Shown here piece by piece: positions 42,173 to 50,556 of a stretch of 64,000 nt of DNA. Numbering within the stretch: position 1 is the stretch's first letter; every line of letters begins with the position of its first letter. Source of the DNA: Flavobacterium sp. LC2016-01. GTDB taxonomy: Bacteria > Bacteroidota > Bacteroidia > Flavobacteriales > Flavobacteriaceae. The notes beneath the pieces were generated by a model, which ran no database searches, was not told where the DNA came from, and was given only the letters and a program-made list of their open reading frames with translations. The position numbers and the translations under genes were made by a program. The stretch lies in assembly GCF_009711135.1 (NCBI RefSeq), contig NZ_WMIC01000003.1, positions 434,001 to 498,000 of the forward strand, written 5' to 3'.

Positions 42173-42796
42173 TTATTTTTTACAATTTTTTTGAGTTTCC
42201 AAAGCTCTTTCTAATCCCCATTTTGGAGAAAAAGGAGTTGCAGGTTTAAATGTAGCAAAAAGTTCAATAGCTCTGTCAACTTGCGCGCACAATGGCTTTG
42301 TATCTACGCCTGACCATTTTGCTCCGCCAATTTGGTAATCAGCTTCACCAAAAACAATTCTCGGATTATTTGGGTCGATCGCTTTTCCTTTCGCGTAAGC
42401 TTCCATCACTTTAGCCGAATATTTCATTCCGTTTGTCATTGGATCTGCAACTACCCACGCTGTATAGATTAAAGCTTGCAAAGCATAAAGTTCTGCATTA
42501 TTCTGATCTTTTATAAATTCAACATCTAATGCGTCCTGAGCTTTAGTTAATAACAAATCGATTTTCGTTTTATCTTTTTCGCTAAAAGCTGATGTAGTGT
42601 TAATCAAAGCTACATAATAATTAGGCAGATAACTGTTTTTCTCCGCAGCAGCAATTCTTTCAAACATTGCCGATGCTTCAGCATTTTTTCCTTCTTTCCA
42701 AAGCCCAAAAGCTTTTCCCATTCCTTGTTCAAATTGTGTCTGAGCTGATAATAAACTGCAGATAAATAATGTGGTAATTGTAATAATTTTGGTCAT
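42173..42796 (-). CDS. Exported TPR-like hypothetical protein
   Basis: A 207-residue protein with signal peptide (CSLLSAQ cleavage). The mature part is helical with repeat-like segments (AFGLWKEGKNAEASAMFERI, AELYALQALIYTAWV, AYAKGKAIDPNNPRIVFGEA) that look like degenerate TPR units. It is 22 bp upstream of the kinase and on the same strand, so it is probably the first gene of the two-component operon and could be a periplasmic partner (inference). A -7 box candidate TACTTTTG lies at 42950-42957, with a hairpin repeat in the leader. Confidence 0.7.
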   Translation of the reverse strand: MTKIITITTLFICSLLSAQTQFEQGMGKAFGLWKEGKNAEASAMFERIAAAEKNSYLPNYYVALINTTSAFSEKDKTKIDLLLTKAQDALDVEFIKDQNNAELYALQALIYTAWVVADPMTNGMKYSAKVMEAYAKGKAIDPNNPRIVFGEADYQIGGAKWSGVDTKPLCAQVDRAIELFATFKPATPFSPKWGLERALETQKNCKK

Positions 42797-42810
42797 GATT
42801 TCTTTTTTTT

Positions 42811-42908
42811 AAGGTTCTAAATTATTTTTTTAAGGTTCTGAGGTTCTGAGTTGCTAAGATTCTAAGTTTTTTTTATTTGTCTTAGAGTCTTAGCAACTTA
42901 GCGACTCT
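42811..42908. repeat. TTAG hairpin repeat in the leader of the 2TM operon
   Basis: A left arm AAGGTTCTGAGGTTCTGAGT plus TGCTAAGATTCTAAG (to 42866) and an inverted right arm CTTAGAGTCTTAGCAACTTA (42881-42900) form a stem of more than 20 bp. It lies between a candidate promoter box (42950-42957) and the first gene of the operon. Confidence 0.8.
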
Positions 42909-42949
42909 TTTTAATTGATGATTAAAACTCTGTTTGTTAATTTATACTT

Positions 42950-42957
42950 CAAAAGTA
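42950..42957 (-). promoter_or_regulatory. Candidate -7 box (TACTTTTG) of the 2TM/two-component operon
   Basis: Full TAnnTTTG match on the minus strand, about 150 bp before the ATG at 42796; no clear -33 element. Confidence 0.4.
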
Positions 42958-43033
42958 TGTTGGTTTTTATTCTTTTAAAATTAAATGATACTGAGTTGTC
43001 GATTTTGGTTACTGAATTGTTTTTTTTTAAAAG

Positions 43034-43107
43034 ATACTAAGGTTCTGAGATGCTAAGGGACTAAGTTTTTTTCTTAGCACCTCAGAACCTTAGCATCTTA
43101 GTACCTA
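43034..43107. repeat. TTAG hairpin repeat at the end of the TonB receptor gene
   Basis: Left arm ACTAAGGTTCTGAGATGCTA (from 43035) and inverted right arm ending CATCTTAGTACCTA (43107) form a long stem. The TAG stop codon of the receptor (43105-43107) is the first part of the right arm. Confidence 0.8.
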
Positions 43108-45270
43108 TAAATTCTTCAACTGATTCTCTTTTTTATCCTGACTGATCGTCCAGAAGAAACCTACGAAGAAAAATCTATCAGCTGTTGGTGTTACCGCTTG
43201 TCTTTGATACACTCCATTTGGATCTGGCAGTTTTGCATAATCATATCCAAAGATATTTTGTGTTCCTAAAATGTTTGAAACTGAGAAATAAAGGATTTTT
43301 TGTGTTGTCAATAAATACGCCCAGTTAAAACTCAAACTGTTGTATGATTTTGTTTTTCCGTTCATAAATTGTGTTTGGTTTGGATCATTATAAGGACGTC
43401 CTGAACTATAACTGTTTGTAAATCCAATTTGTGATTTCCAGTCGGTGATGAAATATTTTGTGACTACAGACAAAGTATGATTAGCAATAAAACTTGGAGT
43501 TGCCATGTTTGGAAAATTCTTGTACTGTCTTTCTGAATCGATATAAGAATATGAAATCCAGTATTCTAAATTTTTATACAAATTGCTGTCTCTCCAAAAT
43601 AAATCCAATCCTTTTGCATATCCAGAACCGTTATTATTGAAAACTGAATTGTACTCAATATTCTTTGTATCGTACTGAACTAAATTGCTGTAATCTTTGT
43701 AATAAGCTTCGGCTCTAAAAGTCTGTCCTGGTTTTGTAAACTGATAATTCAGGATATAATGTCTTGCTTTTTCACTTTCAAATTGATGATACTTTGAATA
43801 CTTAATATAATCCACAACAGGCGTTTGCGTAAAATCTCCGTAAGCGAAAGAAAACTGACTCGTTTTTGAAAATTTGTATGCCAATGAAGCTCTTGGTGCA
43901 ATATTATTTTCATTTAATAAACTGTTGTTCGAATATCTCAAACCTACTTTCATTGCCAATTTTTTAGAGAACAAAATATCACCTTCTGCGTAAGCTGCAA
44001 AAATGTTAGAATCATATCCGTTTGTTACATCGATAGAAATATTATCCTTAAAATTTTCGTCGTATTTGGTTATGAAATAATCAGTTCCAAAAGATAATTT
44101 AAAATAATTTGAAACTTTTTTCGTCAATTTCAATTTCAACTGAGCCGCATTTTCTTTGGCATCAATATCATTAATATCATATTTGGTTAAATTTTTACTG
44201 TAACCATAACTAATACCCGAAGTTAACTGCCATCCTGTTCCAAAAGTTCCTTTGTAAGAAGAGTTTAAATAAAAGTTATTATTATTCAAATCTGTTCTGA
44301 TTGGATTTTCGAAGTTTATATTTTTCTGATTCAAATCGAATTTCTCCGAATCAAAAGCAGCATATAATTTAAAGATTCCGTTTGTGAAATTATATCGGTA
44401 AACCGTTTCTCCGCCAAGCGACTGATAAGGATTATTCCAATCTACATTTTGAGGAATTACAGCTTGATAAGGCGCTAAATTGATATAAGTCATATTGACG
44501 CTTACAGAACTTTTTTTGAATTTTTGCGTATTGGCTAAACTTAATCCAACAGTCATTAAACCAATATCCGTTTTTTCGTGATCTGCTTCATCTTGCGTAT
44601 TTAAAAGCAAAACACTTGACAAAGCTTCACCATATTCTGCCGAGTAACCTCCGGTAGAAAATGCAATTCCGCTGAACAGAAAAGGAGAAAATCGGCTTCT
44701 TGTTGGTAAATTATTAGTTGTCGCGCCGTATGGCTGTGCCACTCGTATTCCGTCAACAAAAGTCTGTGTTTCGCTGGCTTCACCTCCACGAACAAATAAG
44801 CGTCCGTCTTCACCCACAGATTGCGTTCCTGGCAAAGTCTGCAAAGCGGCAATAATATTTCCGGCAGAGCCAGCAGTCGTTACAATATCTAAAGGTTTTA
44901 AAACCGAAACTCTCGCTTTGTCACCAGATTCAAGCGTTCCGGCAGTAATGACAACAGCATCCAGCGTATTTACATTCTCACGTAATTTAATCGTCTGATC
45001 TTTATAATTGGTAATATCAATTTCTTGTTTGAAAGTTTCAAAAAGTAAAAAACTTACCACTAAAAATTTATTGCCCGTTTCGCTGGTTTGAAAAGAAAAG
45101 TCTCCCGTTTCAGAACTTGTGGCTCCGTCATAAGTTCCGTCAATATAAATATTAGCACCAGCGACTGGTTTTCCTTTTTGATCTACCACTTTTCCTGAAA
45201 TAGTATTTTGAGCAAAATTTAAAGCAGTAAAAAATAAAAGGCTTATTGTAAAAAATAATTTGGTTTTCAT
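43105..45270 (-). CDS. TonB-dependent outer-membrane receptor with carboxypeptidase-like N-terminal domain
   Basis: A 721-residue receptor: signal peptide (TALNFAQ), a CarboxypepD_reg-like/CNA-B domain (about 22-105: TISGKVVDQKGKPVAGANIY), a plug domain (about 115-230: GSAGNIIAALQTLPGTQSVG, LFVRGGEASETQTFVDGIRV) and a 22-strand barrel ending FFVGFFWTI. No SusD partner is adjacent, so ligand type is open. A -7 box TATATTTG is at 45294-45301. Confidence 0.92.
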   Translation of the reverse strand: MKTKLFFTISLLFFTALNFAQNTISGKVVDQKGKPVAGANIYIDGTYDGATSSETGDFSFQTSETGNKFLVVSFLLFETFKQEIDITNYKDQTIKLRENVNTLDAVVITAGTLESGDKARVSVLKPLDIVTTAGSAGNIIAALQTLPGTQSVGEDGRLFVRGGEASETQTFVDGIRVAQPYGATTNNLPTRSRFSPFLFSGIAFSTGGYSAEYGEALSSVLLLNTQDEADHEKTDIGLMTVGLSLANTQKFKKSSVSVNMTYINLAPYQAVIPQNVDWNNPYQSLGGETVYRYNFTNGIFKLYAAFDSEKFDLNQKNINFENPIRTDLNNNNFYLNSSYKGTFGTGWQLTSGISYGYSKNLTKYDINDIDAKENAAQLKLKLTKKVSNYFKLSFGTDYFITKYDENFKDNISIDVTNGYDSNIFAAYAEGDILFSKKLAMKVGLRYSNNSLLNENNIAPRASLAYKFSKTSQFSFAYGDFTQTPVVDYIKYSKYHQFESEKARHYILNYQFTKPGQTFRAEAYYKDYSNLVQYDTKNIEYNSVFNNNGSGYAKGLDLFWRDSNLYKNLEYWISYSYIDSERQYKNFPNMATPSFIANHTLSVVTKYFITDWKSQIGFTNSYSSGRPYNDPNQTQFMNGKTKSYNSLSFNWAYLLTTQKILYFSVSNILGTQNIFGYDYAKLPDPNGVYQRQAVTPTADRFFFVGFFWTISQDKKENQLKNL

Positions 45271-45293
45271 AACATCTTTGGTTTTTGATGAAG

Positions 45294-45301
45294 CAAATAT
45301 A
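45294..45301 (-). promoter_or_regulatory. -7 box (TATATTTG) of the TonB receptor gene
   Basis: Full TAnnTTTG match 24 bp before the ATG at 45270. Confidence 0.5.
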
Positions 45302-45412
45302 TTTTAACATTTAAAGTTAAAAAATATATAATAACCCAATTGTAGAATTTTAAGGATGAGTTGTAAAATACTAATTTGTATCTTAGCTAGAAATTGAAAA
45401 ACATTGTTAATC

Positions 45413-45871
45413 ATGTCAGAAAGTAAAAGAGTTTCGAATTTGTATCAATCCATTTATAATGGAAATCCGTGGCTTGAAGTTACCTTAGCAGATACTTTAA
45501 AAGATGTAACTGCAGCTCAGGCTTATAAAAAAATTAATCCTAATTTAAACACGATTTGGGAAATTGTCAATCACCTAATACAATGGAGAAGAAACATATT
45601 AAAACGTGTTCAAGGAGAAATAATCACAACTCCCGATCATAATTATTTTGTACCCATTTTAGATTCATCTGAACCTGCCTGGGAACAATCACTACAAAGT
45701 CTGGCAAAATCTCAGGAATTATGGAATGATTGTTTGAGTAATTTTAATGACGCGGATTTCGAGAAAATAGATCAAAATAATAATCATAATTTTTATGAAG
45801 ATATTCACGGAATTATTCAGCATGACGTTTATCATTTAGGACAGATTGTTATTTTGAAGAAACTGCTTTAA
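45413..45871 (+). CDS. DinB-like (YfiT/DUF664) metal-dependent four-helix protein
   Basis: A 152-residue protein of the DinB superfamily. The metal-binding histidines are visible in WEIVNHLIQWR and HDVYHLGQIVILKK. Members are thiol-dependent hydrolases or transferases. ATG 45413 chosen; a TTG three codons upstream is in frame but unnecessary. Leads a run of four same-strand genes (DinB, YciI, acetyltransferase, VOC). Confidence 0.85.
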   Translation: MSESKRVSNLYQSIYNGNPWLEVTLADTLKDVTAAQAYKKINPNLNTIWEIVNHLIQWRRNILKRVQGEIITTPDHNYFVPILDSSEPAWEQSLQSLAKSQELWNDCLSNFNDADFEKIDQNNNHNFYEDIHGIIQHDVYHLGQIVILKKLL

Positions 45872-45910
45872 AACGTTGTTTATGTCATTCAATTTTAACA
45901 AAACTAAAAC

Positions 45911-46369
45911 ATGAAAAAATCAATACTGTTATTCGCATTTTTGCTATTAAACGCAATAGGATATTCCCAAGAAACAGAAGTTAAGTTTGATGAAAAACTG
46001 GCAAAATCTCTAAACGCCGATGAATACGGAATGAAGAAATATGTTTTTTGTCTTTTAAAATCGGGAACCAACACAACGGCTTCAAAAGAAGAAACTAAAA
46101 AGCTTTTTGAAGGCCACATGGCAAATATTGGTAAATTAGCCAAAGAAGGAAAACTTGTTGTTGCCGGACCTTTTATGAAAAATGATAGAAATTATCGTGG
46201 CATTTATGTTTTTAATGTTGAAACTATAGAAGAAGCAAAAGCACTCGTAGCGACCGATCCCGCAATAAAAGCCAATTTACTTGAAGCCGAATTAACGCCT
46301 TGGTACTGTACCGCAGCTTTGCAGGAAACTTTGAAAATTCATGAGAAAATCGCCAAGACGAAAATGTAA
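45911..46369 (+). CDS. Exported YciI family protein
   Basis: A 152-residue protein with signal peptide (AIGYSQ cleavage). The mature part has the ferredoxin-like YciI core: YGMKKYVFCLLKSGTN, FEGHMANIGKLAKEGKLVVA (His-containing motif), GPFMKNDRNYRGIYVFNV, ATDPAIKANLLEAELTPWY. Reaction unknown; exported YciI forms are frequent in Bacteroidota. Confidence 0.85.
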   Translation: MKKSILLFAFLLLNAIGYSQETEVKFDEKLAKSLNADEYGMKKYVFCLLKSGTNTTASKEETKKLFEGHMANIGKLAKEGKLVVAGPFMKNDRNYRGIYVFNVETIEEAKALVATDPAIKANLLEAELTPWYCTAALQETLKIHEKIAKTKM

Positions 46370-46372
46370 TAG

Positions 46373-46948
46373 ATGAAAACAGAAAAAGAAAAAATGATCT
46401 CTGGCGAATACTACAACGCTTTTGACCCAGAATTATTAAAAGGTCGAAGAGCAGCAAAAAATCTTTTACACAGTTTAAATGTGAAAGAATACAGAGTTAC
46501 CAAAAAAGCAAAAGAAATTTTGGCAACATTAATTCCGAATGCAGGAGCTGGTTTATATATAGAACCGCCTTTTCATTGTGATTACGGTTATAATATTTTT
46601 TGCGGTGACAACGTTTATTTCAATGTGAATTGTGTTGTTTTGGACTGTGCGCCTGTAAATATTGGATCAAATGTTTTTATTGCACCAAATGTGCAAATTT
46701 ATACTGCGTCTCATCCGCTTGACGCTGAATTGAGAAAAACGCTTGAAAATGCTTATCCGGTTACCATTGGAGATGATTGCTGGATTGGCGGAAATTCCGT
46801 TATTTGTCCCGGCGTGACAATTGGAAAAGGCTGTGTTATTGGCGCCGGATCTGTTGTTACAAAAGACATTCCGGACAATTCATTAGCCGTTGGAAATCCT
46901 GCAAAAGTTATTCGAAAATTAAATCAAGAACCTGAATCAAAAAAATAA
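46373..46948 (+). CDS. Maltose/galactoside-type sugar O-acetyltransferase
   Basis: A 191-residue acetyltransferase of the left-handed beta-helix class. N-terminal Mac domain (MISGEYYNAFDPELLKGRRA) followed by hexapeptide repeats (GDNVYFNVNCVVLDCA, IGDDCWIGGNSVICPGVTIG) and the catalytic His in YTASHPLD. Transfers acetyl from acetyl-CoA to a sugar hydroxyl. Four bases after yciI; its stop codon overlaps the VOC gene start by one base. Confidence 0.92.
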   Translation: MKTEKEKMISGEYYNAFDPELLKGRRAAKNLLHSLNVKEYRVTKKAKEILATLIPNAGAGLYIEPPFHCDYGYNIFCGDNVYFNVNCVVLDCAPVNIGSNVFIAPNVQIYTASHPLDAELRKTLENAYPVTIGDDCWIGGNSVICPGVTIGKGCVIGAGSVVTKDIPDNSLAVGNPAKVIRKLNQEPESKK

Positions 46949-47337
46949 TGCTTACCTTAAATAAAGTTCACCATATTGCCATTTTATGCTCTGATTACGA
47001 AAAATCCAAATATTTCTATACTCAAATTTTAGGCTTAACAATTATTCGAGAAATCTACCGCGAAGAGCGCCAGTCTTATAAATTGGATTTAGCTTTGAAT
47101 GGTTCGTATGTTGTCGAATTATTTTCATTCCCAAATCCGCCACAAAGGCCTTCAAGACCTGAAGCTGTTGGTTTAAGACATTTGGCTTTTGAAGTAATAA
47201 ATTTAGAAGAAACCATCTCTTTTTTAGATTCAAAAGAAATTGAATCAGAACCGATACGAATTGATGAAACAACTGAAAAACGTTTCACTTTTATTGCTGA
47301 TCCTGATTTACTGCCAATTGAGTTTTATGAGAGATAA
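46948..47337 (+). CDS. VOC family protein (glyoxalase I-like, YaeR/GloA2 type)
   Basis: A 129-residue single-module VOC protein with metal-binding positions in KVHHIAILCSDYEKSKYFY (His), VVELFSFPNPPQRP (Glu), LRHLAFEV (His) and DLLPIEFYE (Glu). Homologues of the YaeR group are uncharacterised dioxygenase/glyoxalase-like enzymes. Coupled to the acetyltransferase by a one-base overlap. Confidence 0.85.
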   Translation: MLTLNKVHHIAILCSDYEKSKYFYTQILGLTIIREIYREERQSYKLDLALNGSYVVELFSFPNPPQRPSRPEAVGLRHLAFEVINLEETISFLDSKEIESEPIRIDETTEKRFTFIADPDLLPIEFYER

Positions 47338-47744
47338 ATTTTAAGGTGCAGAGGCTCAAAGTTACAGAGGTTCAAAGGTTTTCTTTTAGTCAGATAATAA
47401 AGGTATAGTTTGTCACTTCGAGGAACGAGACCCGAGCGATAGCGAATAGGCGAAGCAAATCTCCGCGAGAAGCTCTACAAAGATTGGCGATTTTGATTGT
47501 GGAGTTACTTGCGGAGATTTCTCCTTCGTCGAAATGACATAAAATGAGAAAACCTTAGCCACTTTGTATCTTTGTCACTTTGTCCCTAAAAACAACCACT
47601 ATTCCAAGAAAAACACACTGAAAGAATTTTCTTATTTTATCAATTTTAACATATTATAAGGAACGATTATTATTAAAAAACAAATTTGATTGCCTAATTT
47701 TGTGAAATCGCAAATAAAATCCTGCGACTACAAAACCACTTCTG
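47338..47744. repeat. Repeat-rich spacer with TGTCA-bounded element (copy 3) and GAGCGATAGCGAA
   Basis: From TTGTCACTTCGAGGAACGAG (about 47409) to CTTCGTCGAAATGACATAAA (about 47543) the ends are TGTCA/TGACA inverted and share TTCGA text with copies 3111-3166 and 3857-3913. Inside are the inverted pieces GCAAATCTCCGCGAG and TTGCGGAGATTTCTCC and the GAGCGATAGCGAA segment (47430-47458). Flanks are AGAGGTTCAAAGG-like tracts. Promoter box TAATTTTG for the ClC gene lies at 47695-47702. No gene seen. Confidence 0.75.
47695..47702 (+). promoter_or_regulatory. -7 box (TAATTTTG) of the ClC gene
   Basis: Full TAnnTTTG match 43 bp before the ATG at 47745. Confidence 0.5.
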
Positions 47745-49022
47745 ATGAACAAAACGGCGCAAATCAAAAAAAATCATCAATTCATTAAATTCCGAAAATT
47801 AGTTATTGTTTCTATTTTAATTGGCTTTCTCTCTGCCTTTCTCGGAATTTCACTAAAAAAAATAACCGAATATTACGAAGCAATCTTCTTTCACGAAGTT
47901 TCTGTTCATCCGATATTTTACATCGTTTTTCCCGTTTTCGGATTATCAGTGATTTATTTTCTAAGACAATATCTTTTTAAGAAAAAAGAAAATAAAGGAA
48001 TCAAAGAAGTTTTTGAAAGTACTAAAACAAAAAAAAATCTTCCTTCATACAAAATTCCATCACATTTCATAAACGGATTATTGACTGTTATTTTTGGAGG
48101 CTCAACAGGAATTGAAGTTTCGACAGTTGTTGCCACGGCTACAATTGGTTCCGTTGCGCACGAAAAAGAAAATGTTTTCCGTCAATATAAAACCGAATTA
48201 ATCTGTGCGGGTGTTGCTGCGGGTGTTACGGCGCTTTTCAGCAGTCCAATTGCAGGAATTCTATTTGCTCTCGAAGTTATTTCTAGAAAAGTAACTCGTG
48301 CTTTTATCATTTCAAATGTAGTTGCCGTTTCTATTGCTTTTGGTTTATTGACCATTTTAAAAGAAGAACCTTTATTTGCAGTTTCTATTGCGACTTGGCA
48401 TCTAAAAGCGATTCCTTATTTTATTCTCTTAGGAATTTTAGCCGGAATCAACTCGGTTTATTTAACACGATGTGTATTATTTTTCAAATCACAGTTTGGC
48501 AAAATTGACACACATTATTACAAAATCCTGATTGGTTCAGCTGTCTTGAGTATTTCTTTATTTACTTTTCCGCAATTATATGGAGAAGGATATCACGCTA
48601 TAAAAGGAATTTTTGGCAGTTCAAACGAGCTTCCATTGACTATAACTTTGGCACTGACATTCATTGGAATACTAATTTTAAAGCCAATTGTAACTTCAAT
48701 TACATTGGCTTCTGGAGGTGACGGCGGTGTTTTTGCTCCGAGTTTATTTATTGGAGCCTTTTTAGGATTATTATTGGCATCAGTGTTAAACAGCTTTTTT
48801 CATGTAAATGTAATTCCACTAAACTTCATGATTATCGGAATGGCAGCAGTTTTAAGTGCCAGTATTCATGCGCCTTTTACAGCAATTTTCTTAGTGTGCG
48901 GCTTAACGAACGATTATACTTTATTTTTTCCAATTCTTGTTGTTTGCTTAATTTCAAAATACACTGCAAAAACAATTTATCCTTACACTGTATATACTTA
49001 CGCTCCAAGCTTGACGAAATAA
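47745..49022 (+). CDS. ClC family chloride channel/transporter
   Basis: A 425-residue ClC protein with about ten membrane helices. Identified motifs: GGSTGIEVSTVV (GREGP region, external gating Glu kept), FSSPIAGILFALEVI (helix H) and DGGVFAPSLFIGAFLG (GxFxP). The selectivity motif GSGIP is not conserved (NKGIKEVFES), and the internal proton-transfer Glu of exchangers is Val. So it may be a channel or an uncoupled transporter (inference). Followed by an HPP-family gene. Confidence 0.88.
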   Translation: MNKTAQIKKNHQFIKFRKLVIVSILIGFLSAFLGISLKKITEYYEAIFFHEVSVHPIFYIVFPVFGLSVIYFLRQYLFKKKENKGIKEVFESTKTKKNLPSYKIPSHFINGLLTVIFGGSTGIEVSTVVATATIGSVAHEKENVFRQYKTELICAGVAAGVTALFSSPIAGILFALEVISRKVTRAFIISNVVAVSIAFGLLTILKEEPLFAVSIATWHLKAIPYFILLGILAGINSVYLTRCVLFFKSQFGKIDTHYYKILIGSAVLSISLFTFPQLYGEGYHAIKGIFGSSNELPLTITLALTFIGILILKPIVTSITLASGGDGGVFAPSLFIGAFLGLLLASVLNSFFHVNVIPLNFMIIGMAAVLSASIHAPFTAIFLVCGLTNDYTLFFPILVVCLISKYTAKTIYPYTVYTYAPSLTK

Positions 49023-49035
49023 ATATTTTTTTTAG

Positions 49036-49085
49036 GCCACAGATCTCACAGTTTTATAATCCTTTCACTCTGTGAAATCTGTGGC
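49036..49085. repeat. GCCACAGATCTCACAG inverted repeat
   Basis: Arms 49036-49051 and 49070-49085 are inverted with one mismatch (GCCACAGATCTCACAG against GCCACAGATTTCACAG). It lies 14 bp after the ClC stop, in the spacer to the HPP gene. Confidence 0.8.
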
Positions 49086-49109
49086 AAAAAATACCACAAA
49101 TTATACATT

Positions 49110-49709
49110 ATGCCAACTCAAAAAATTAAAAGAAGCTACCGCAAAACACGTTATATTCTTTATAAAGAAACTTTAATCGATTATAAAGAGCATTTCTGGT
49201 CGTTTTTAGGATCATTTGTTGGAATTGGAATTCTGGCTTACGTTCAATCCATGCATTTTTCTGGAAGTGATGCTGTTTATTTAATTGGTTCTTTTGGAGC
49301 CTCGAGCGTTTTAGTTTATGGAATCATTCAGAGTCCGTTTTCACAGCCTCGAAATTTAGTTGGCGGTCACGTTATTTCTGCTCTCGTGGGTGTCACGGTT
49401 CATAAACTGATTCCTGATATCATGTACATTGCTGCACCGTTGGCCGTTTCAATTGCCATAATTTTAATGCAGATTACCAAAACGCTTCATCCGCCTGGAG
49501 GAGCAACGGCTTTGATCGCGGTCATCGGAACCGAAAAAGTAAAAGCTTTGGGTTATATGTACGTACTTTCTCCCGTTTTGACTGGAGTTCTTATTTTGCT
49601 TTTCACCGCATTGATTTTTAATAATATGACTTCAAGCAGAAGTTATCCTAGTCACAGCACTTACCATAAACATTATCATAAAATTAGAAAGAGATTGACT
49701 GGGAAGTAA
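49110..49709 (+). CDS. HPP family integral membrane protein
   Basis: A 199-residue membrane protein with four hydrophobic segments and the signature THPPGGATALIAVIG (HPP motif), plus GSFGASSVLVYGIIQSPFSQPRNLVGGH. HPP proteins are proposed nitrite or other anion transporters. A long basic tail (SYPSHSTYHKHYHKIRKR) follows the last helix. It may be co-transcribed with the ClC gene. Confidence 0.9.
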   Translation: MPTQKIKRSYRKTRYILYKETLIDYKEHFWSFLGSFVGIGILAYVQSMHFSGSDAVYLIGSFGASSVLVYGIIQSPFSQPRNLVGGHVISALVGVTVHKLIPDIMYIAAPLAVSIAIILMQITKTLHPPGGATALIAVIGTEKVKALGYMYVLSPVLTGVLILLFTALIFNNMTSSRSYPSHSTYHKHYHKIRKRLTGK

Positions 49710-49722
49710 TTCTAATCCCTAT

Positions 49723-49801
49723 TCCTGCAAGGTTTTCAAAACCTTGTAGGTTTGTATTTGTATTAAAGTCATACCTACAAGGTTTTGAAAACCTTGCAGG
49801 A
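49723..49801. repeat. Perfect 29-bp inverted repeat of the CCTGCAAGGTTTT family
   Basis: Arms 49723-49751 and 49773-49801 are exact inverse copies (TCCTGCAAGGTTTTCAAAAC continuing CTTGTAGGT), and each arm is itself near-palindromic. Spacer 21 bp. It starts 14 bp past the HPP stop. The same pair brackets a gene at 26166-26891. Confidence 0.92.
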
Positions 49802-49890
49802 GCGCCAGCTAAATAAACTACGGTAAATCAAAAGATTAAAATCTTTTCAACAAATCTCAATTCACAATTCGTATTTCGTTTTTTATATTT

Positions 49891-49898
49891 TACCTTTG
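49891..49898 (+). promoter_or_regulatory. -7 box (TACCTTTG) of the pRiA4b-like gene
   Basis: Full TAnnTTTG match 24 bp before the ATG at 49922. Confidence 0.55.
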
Positions 49899-49921
49899 AC
49901 CTCTCAATAAAAACAAAGATT

Positions 49922-50461
49922 ATGGTTTATAAATTTAGAGTAATTCTAGACGCCGAAGAAGATATTTTTAGAGACATTGCAATTCTTGAGGAAGATACAC
50001 TTGAAGATTTACACAATGCCATCTTCAATGCTTTTGGCTTTGACGGTACAGAAGTGGCTTCATTTTATACTTGTGACGAAACTTGGAATCAAGAAGATGA
50101 AATTCCGCTTTTTGATACAGGAGACGTTCCTGGTGAAATGAGAACCATGAACGATTATCCGTTATCTAGTATTTTGGATAAAGAAAACACTAAGATTATC
50201 TACGTTTACGATTTCATAAGCATGTGGACTTTCTTAGTTGAATTGGCTGCAATTGAAGAAGAATCTGTTGGTGCAATTTACCCAGAAACTTTATTCTCTC
50301 ACGGTGAAATGCCAGATGAAGCGATCGAAAAAAACTTTGAAGCTGATATGCACGACGATATCTACGGTGAATTTGAAGACGACTTAGACGAAGATGATCT
50401 TGACATGTTCGAAGGCGATGACAGCTTTGAAGATTATGGATTTGAGGAGAATTGGAATTAA
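49922..50461 (+). CDS. Plasmid pRiA4b ORF-3-like family protein
   Basis: A 179-residue protein of the PRiA4_ORF3 family: YKFRVILDAEEDIFRDIAI, LEDLHNAIFNAFGFDG, ASFYTCDETW, KIIYVYDFISMW. The C-terminal 40 residues are strongly acidic (EDDLDEDDLDMFEGDD), a low-complexity tail. No function is established for chromosomal members in Bacteroidota. Ends two bases before a TTAG repeat arm. Confidence 0.85.
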   Translation: MVYKFRVILDAEEDIFRDIAILEEDTLEDLHNAIFNAFGFDGTEVASFYTCDETWNQEDEIPLFDTGDVPGEMRTMNDYPLSSILDKENTKIIYVYDFISMWTFLVELAAIEEESVGAIYPETLFSHGEMPDEAIEKNFEADMHDDIYGEFEDDLDEDDLDMFEGDDSFEDYGFEENWN

Positions 50462-50462
50462 T

Positions 50463-50504
50463 CTAAGGTTCTGAGGTCCTGAGACGCTAAGGTTCTGAGG
50501 TTTT
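50463..50504 (+). repeat. TTAG-family arm, left flank of the four-helix-bundle gene
   Basis: CTAAGGTTCTGAGGTCCTGA followed by GACGCTAAGGTTCTGAGG. It is the inverse of 50914-50955, so the arms could pair around the gene. Confidence 0.8.
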
Positions 50505-50556
50505 ATTTTGAAAGTTTTTTCTTATTTTTAATTCTTCGAATTAAAAATATTTAAAC

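Noticed and set aside
49922..50461. Mark of a plasmid or transposon because of the pRiA4b ORF-3 name
   Set aside because: The family is widespread on chromosomes; no transposase, integrase or attachment site is seen around it.
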